From NCBI RefSeq assembly GCF_026094475.1, contig NZ_JAPELL010000001.1, positions 581,165 to 645,164 on the forward strand: 64,000 bases of DNA, written 5' to 3'. Below, one piece after another: positions 63,236 to 64,000 of this stretch. Numbering within the stretch: the first letter of the stretch is position 1; each line of letters opens with the position of its first letter. The stretch is from Homoserinimonas sedimenticola. GTDB lineage: Bacteria > Actinomycetota > Actinomycetes > Actinomycetales > Microbacteriaceae. Both the position numbers and the translations under genes were made by a program. Under the pieces are notes generated by a model that had not been told where the DNA came from, did no database searches, and saw only the letters and a program-made list of their open reading frames with translations.

Positions 63236-64000
63236 ATGATGAAGCGAAACGTATTTGCGCGCCGCACAGCGGTTGTCGGCGGGGCCCTGGCCCTCGCCCT
63301 CGGAGTCTCCGCCTGCGCCGGCGGCTCCGACGAAGGATCCAACGGCAACGGCGACGAGTCGCTGGGCACCATCACCCTCGGCTACATCCCCGGGTGGACC
63401 GACGGTCTCAGTACCGCATACCTGCTCGAGGACCAGCTCGAGAAGATGGGCTACACCGTCGAGATGGAGACGCTCACGGAGGCGGCCCCCCTCTACACGG
63501 GTCTCGCCAACGGCGACGTCGACGTCTACCCCTCCGCCTGGCCCGAGGTGACTCACGCGGCCTACATGGAGGAGTACGGCGACGACATCGAGGACCTCGG
63601 CGCCTACTATGACGGAGCAGCACTCACGATCGCGGTGCCCTCCTACACCGACATCGACTCGCTTGACCAGCTGGCCGACAACGCTGACATGTTCAACGGC
63701 CGCATCTACGGGATCGAGCCCGGCGCCGGACTCACGGCTGTCACGCAGGACTCCATGATGCCGGCCTACGGCCTTGAGGACAGCTACGAGCTCGTCACCT
63801 CGTCGACGGCAGCGATGCTGACCGAGCTCGAGAACGCGATTGCCGCCGAAGAGGACATCGTCGTCACCCTGTGGCGCCCCTTCTGGGCCAACTCGGCCTT
63901 CGACATCAAGGACCTCGAGGACCCGCAGGGCGCCATGGGCGACACCGAGTCCCTGCACTTCCTTGGCACCGCAGGCTTCTCCGAGGAGTTCCCGGAGGCC
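63236..64000 (+). CDS. proX: Glycine betaine-binding lipoprotein, 3'-truncated by window end
   Basis: First 255 codons of an OpuAC/ProX-type substrate-binding protein; the frame runs off the end. ATG at 63236 (or the next ATG at 63239) starts a signal peptide with a lipobox (LGVSAC) around Cys27, followed by the Ser/Gly/Asn tether. The domain includes GYIPGWTDGLSTAYLLEDQL, GLANGDVDVYPSAWPEV and WRPFWANSAFDIKDLEDP, with aromatic residues that form the betaine cage in this family. Third gene of the operon. Confidence 0.93.
   Translation, partial: MMKRNVFARRTAVVGGALALALGVSACAGGSDEGSNGNGDESLGTITLGYIPGWTDGLSTAYLLEDQLEKMGYTVEMETLTEAAPLYTGLANGDVDVYPSAWPEVTHAAYMEEYGDDIEDLGAYYDGAALTIAVPSYTDIDSLDQLADNADMFNGRIYGIEPGAGLTAVTQDSMMPAYGLEDSYELVTSSTAAMLTELENAIAAEEDIVVTLWRPFWANSAFDIKDLEDPQGAMGDTESLHFLGTAGFSEEFPEA

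Overview
The window is a GC-rich stretch of an actinobacterial chromosome, most likely Microbacteriaceae (Micrococcales). Codons end mostly in G or C, genes are packed with ATGA/GTGA overlaps, and the hexamer GGATGC/GCATCC is strikingly frequent, a pattern I associate with that family. Gene content and order broadly follow the Mycobacterium tuberculosis Rv2448c-Rv2502c region (valS; clpX, clpP2, clpP1, tig; nei2, rpiB, the Rv2466c type protein, pepN, glbO; bkdABC; accD1-accA1-fadE19-maoC-citE), so most of the window is conserved actinobacterial core with lineage-specific insertions. No rRNA, CRISPR array, intact IS or prophage was seen.

Layout. 1-5.1 kb: 3' part of valS, small ORFs, an NTF2-like protein, a methyltransferase and a BenE-type transporter. 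5.1-13.5 kb: the protein quality-control set clpX, clpP2, clpP1 and tig (minus strand), interrupted by a four-gene CopC/YcnI copper locus and by a PLP-dependent trans-sulfuration enzyme. 13.4-13.7 kb: tRNA-Pro(TGG) and tRNA-Gly(TCC). 13.8-19.7 kb: a beta-helix protein, a DUF2510 protein, a 15-bp tandem repeat encoding pentapeptide-like units, and a 1279-residue polytopic membrane protein with an N-terminal zinc ribbon. 19.8-29.2 kb: a peptide uptake operon (lipoprotein, M14 carboxypeptidase, two permeases, GbsR/MarR-like regulator, fused double ATPase) with an amidohydrolase and a PaiB-like flavin protein. 29.2-38.3 kb: Nei-type glycosylase, rpiB, mycothiol-nitroreductase-like protein, pepN, MscS channel, truncated haemoglobin, NmrA-like oxidoreductase and membrane protein.

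38.4-45.1 kb: a leucine/isovaleryl-CoA degradation operon (carboxyltransferase, biotin carboxylase, acyl-CoA dehydrogenase, MaoC, CitE-like lyase) divergent from its likely TetR repressor, with a perfect inverted repeat between them. 45.2-48.2 kb: an accessory patch of lower GC with an orphan RHS C-terminal fragment overlapping a small two-helix membrane protein, a DUF1905 gene, two unrecognised ORFs and a truncated DUF1905 copy. 48.2-52.6 kb: two VOC proteins and the branched-chain keto acid dehydrogenase genes bkdABC, whose E2 appears to lack the peripheral subunit-binding domain. 52.9-60.5 kb: a flavin dehydrogenase, an iron-siderophore ABC operon under an IdeR/DtxR-like box, and two thioesterases. 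60.9-64 kb: a glycine betaine/proline ABC transporter (proV, proW, partial proX) that runs off the end.

BkdABC and the leucine operon act in sequence: branched-chain keto acids are decarboxylated to acyl-CoAs, which the dehydrogenase, carboxylase, hydratase-like and lyase enzymes then degrade. The most promising unexplained features are the RHS-associated accessory patch, the pentapeptide-like repeat after the DUF2510 gene, the E2 missing its binding domain with an intergenic-type repeat inside its linker, the two strong palindromic operator candidates, and the genome-style GGATGC motif.
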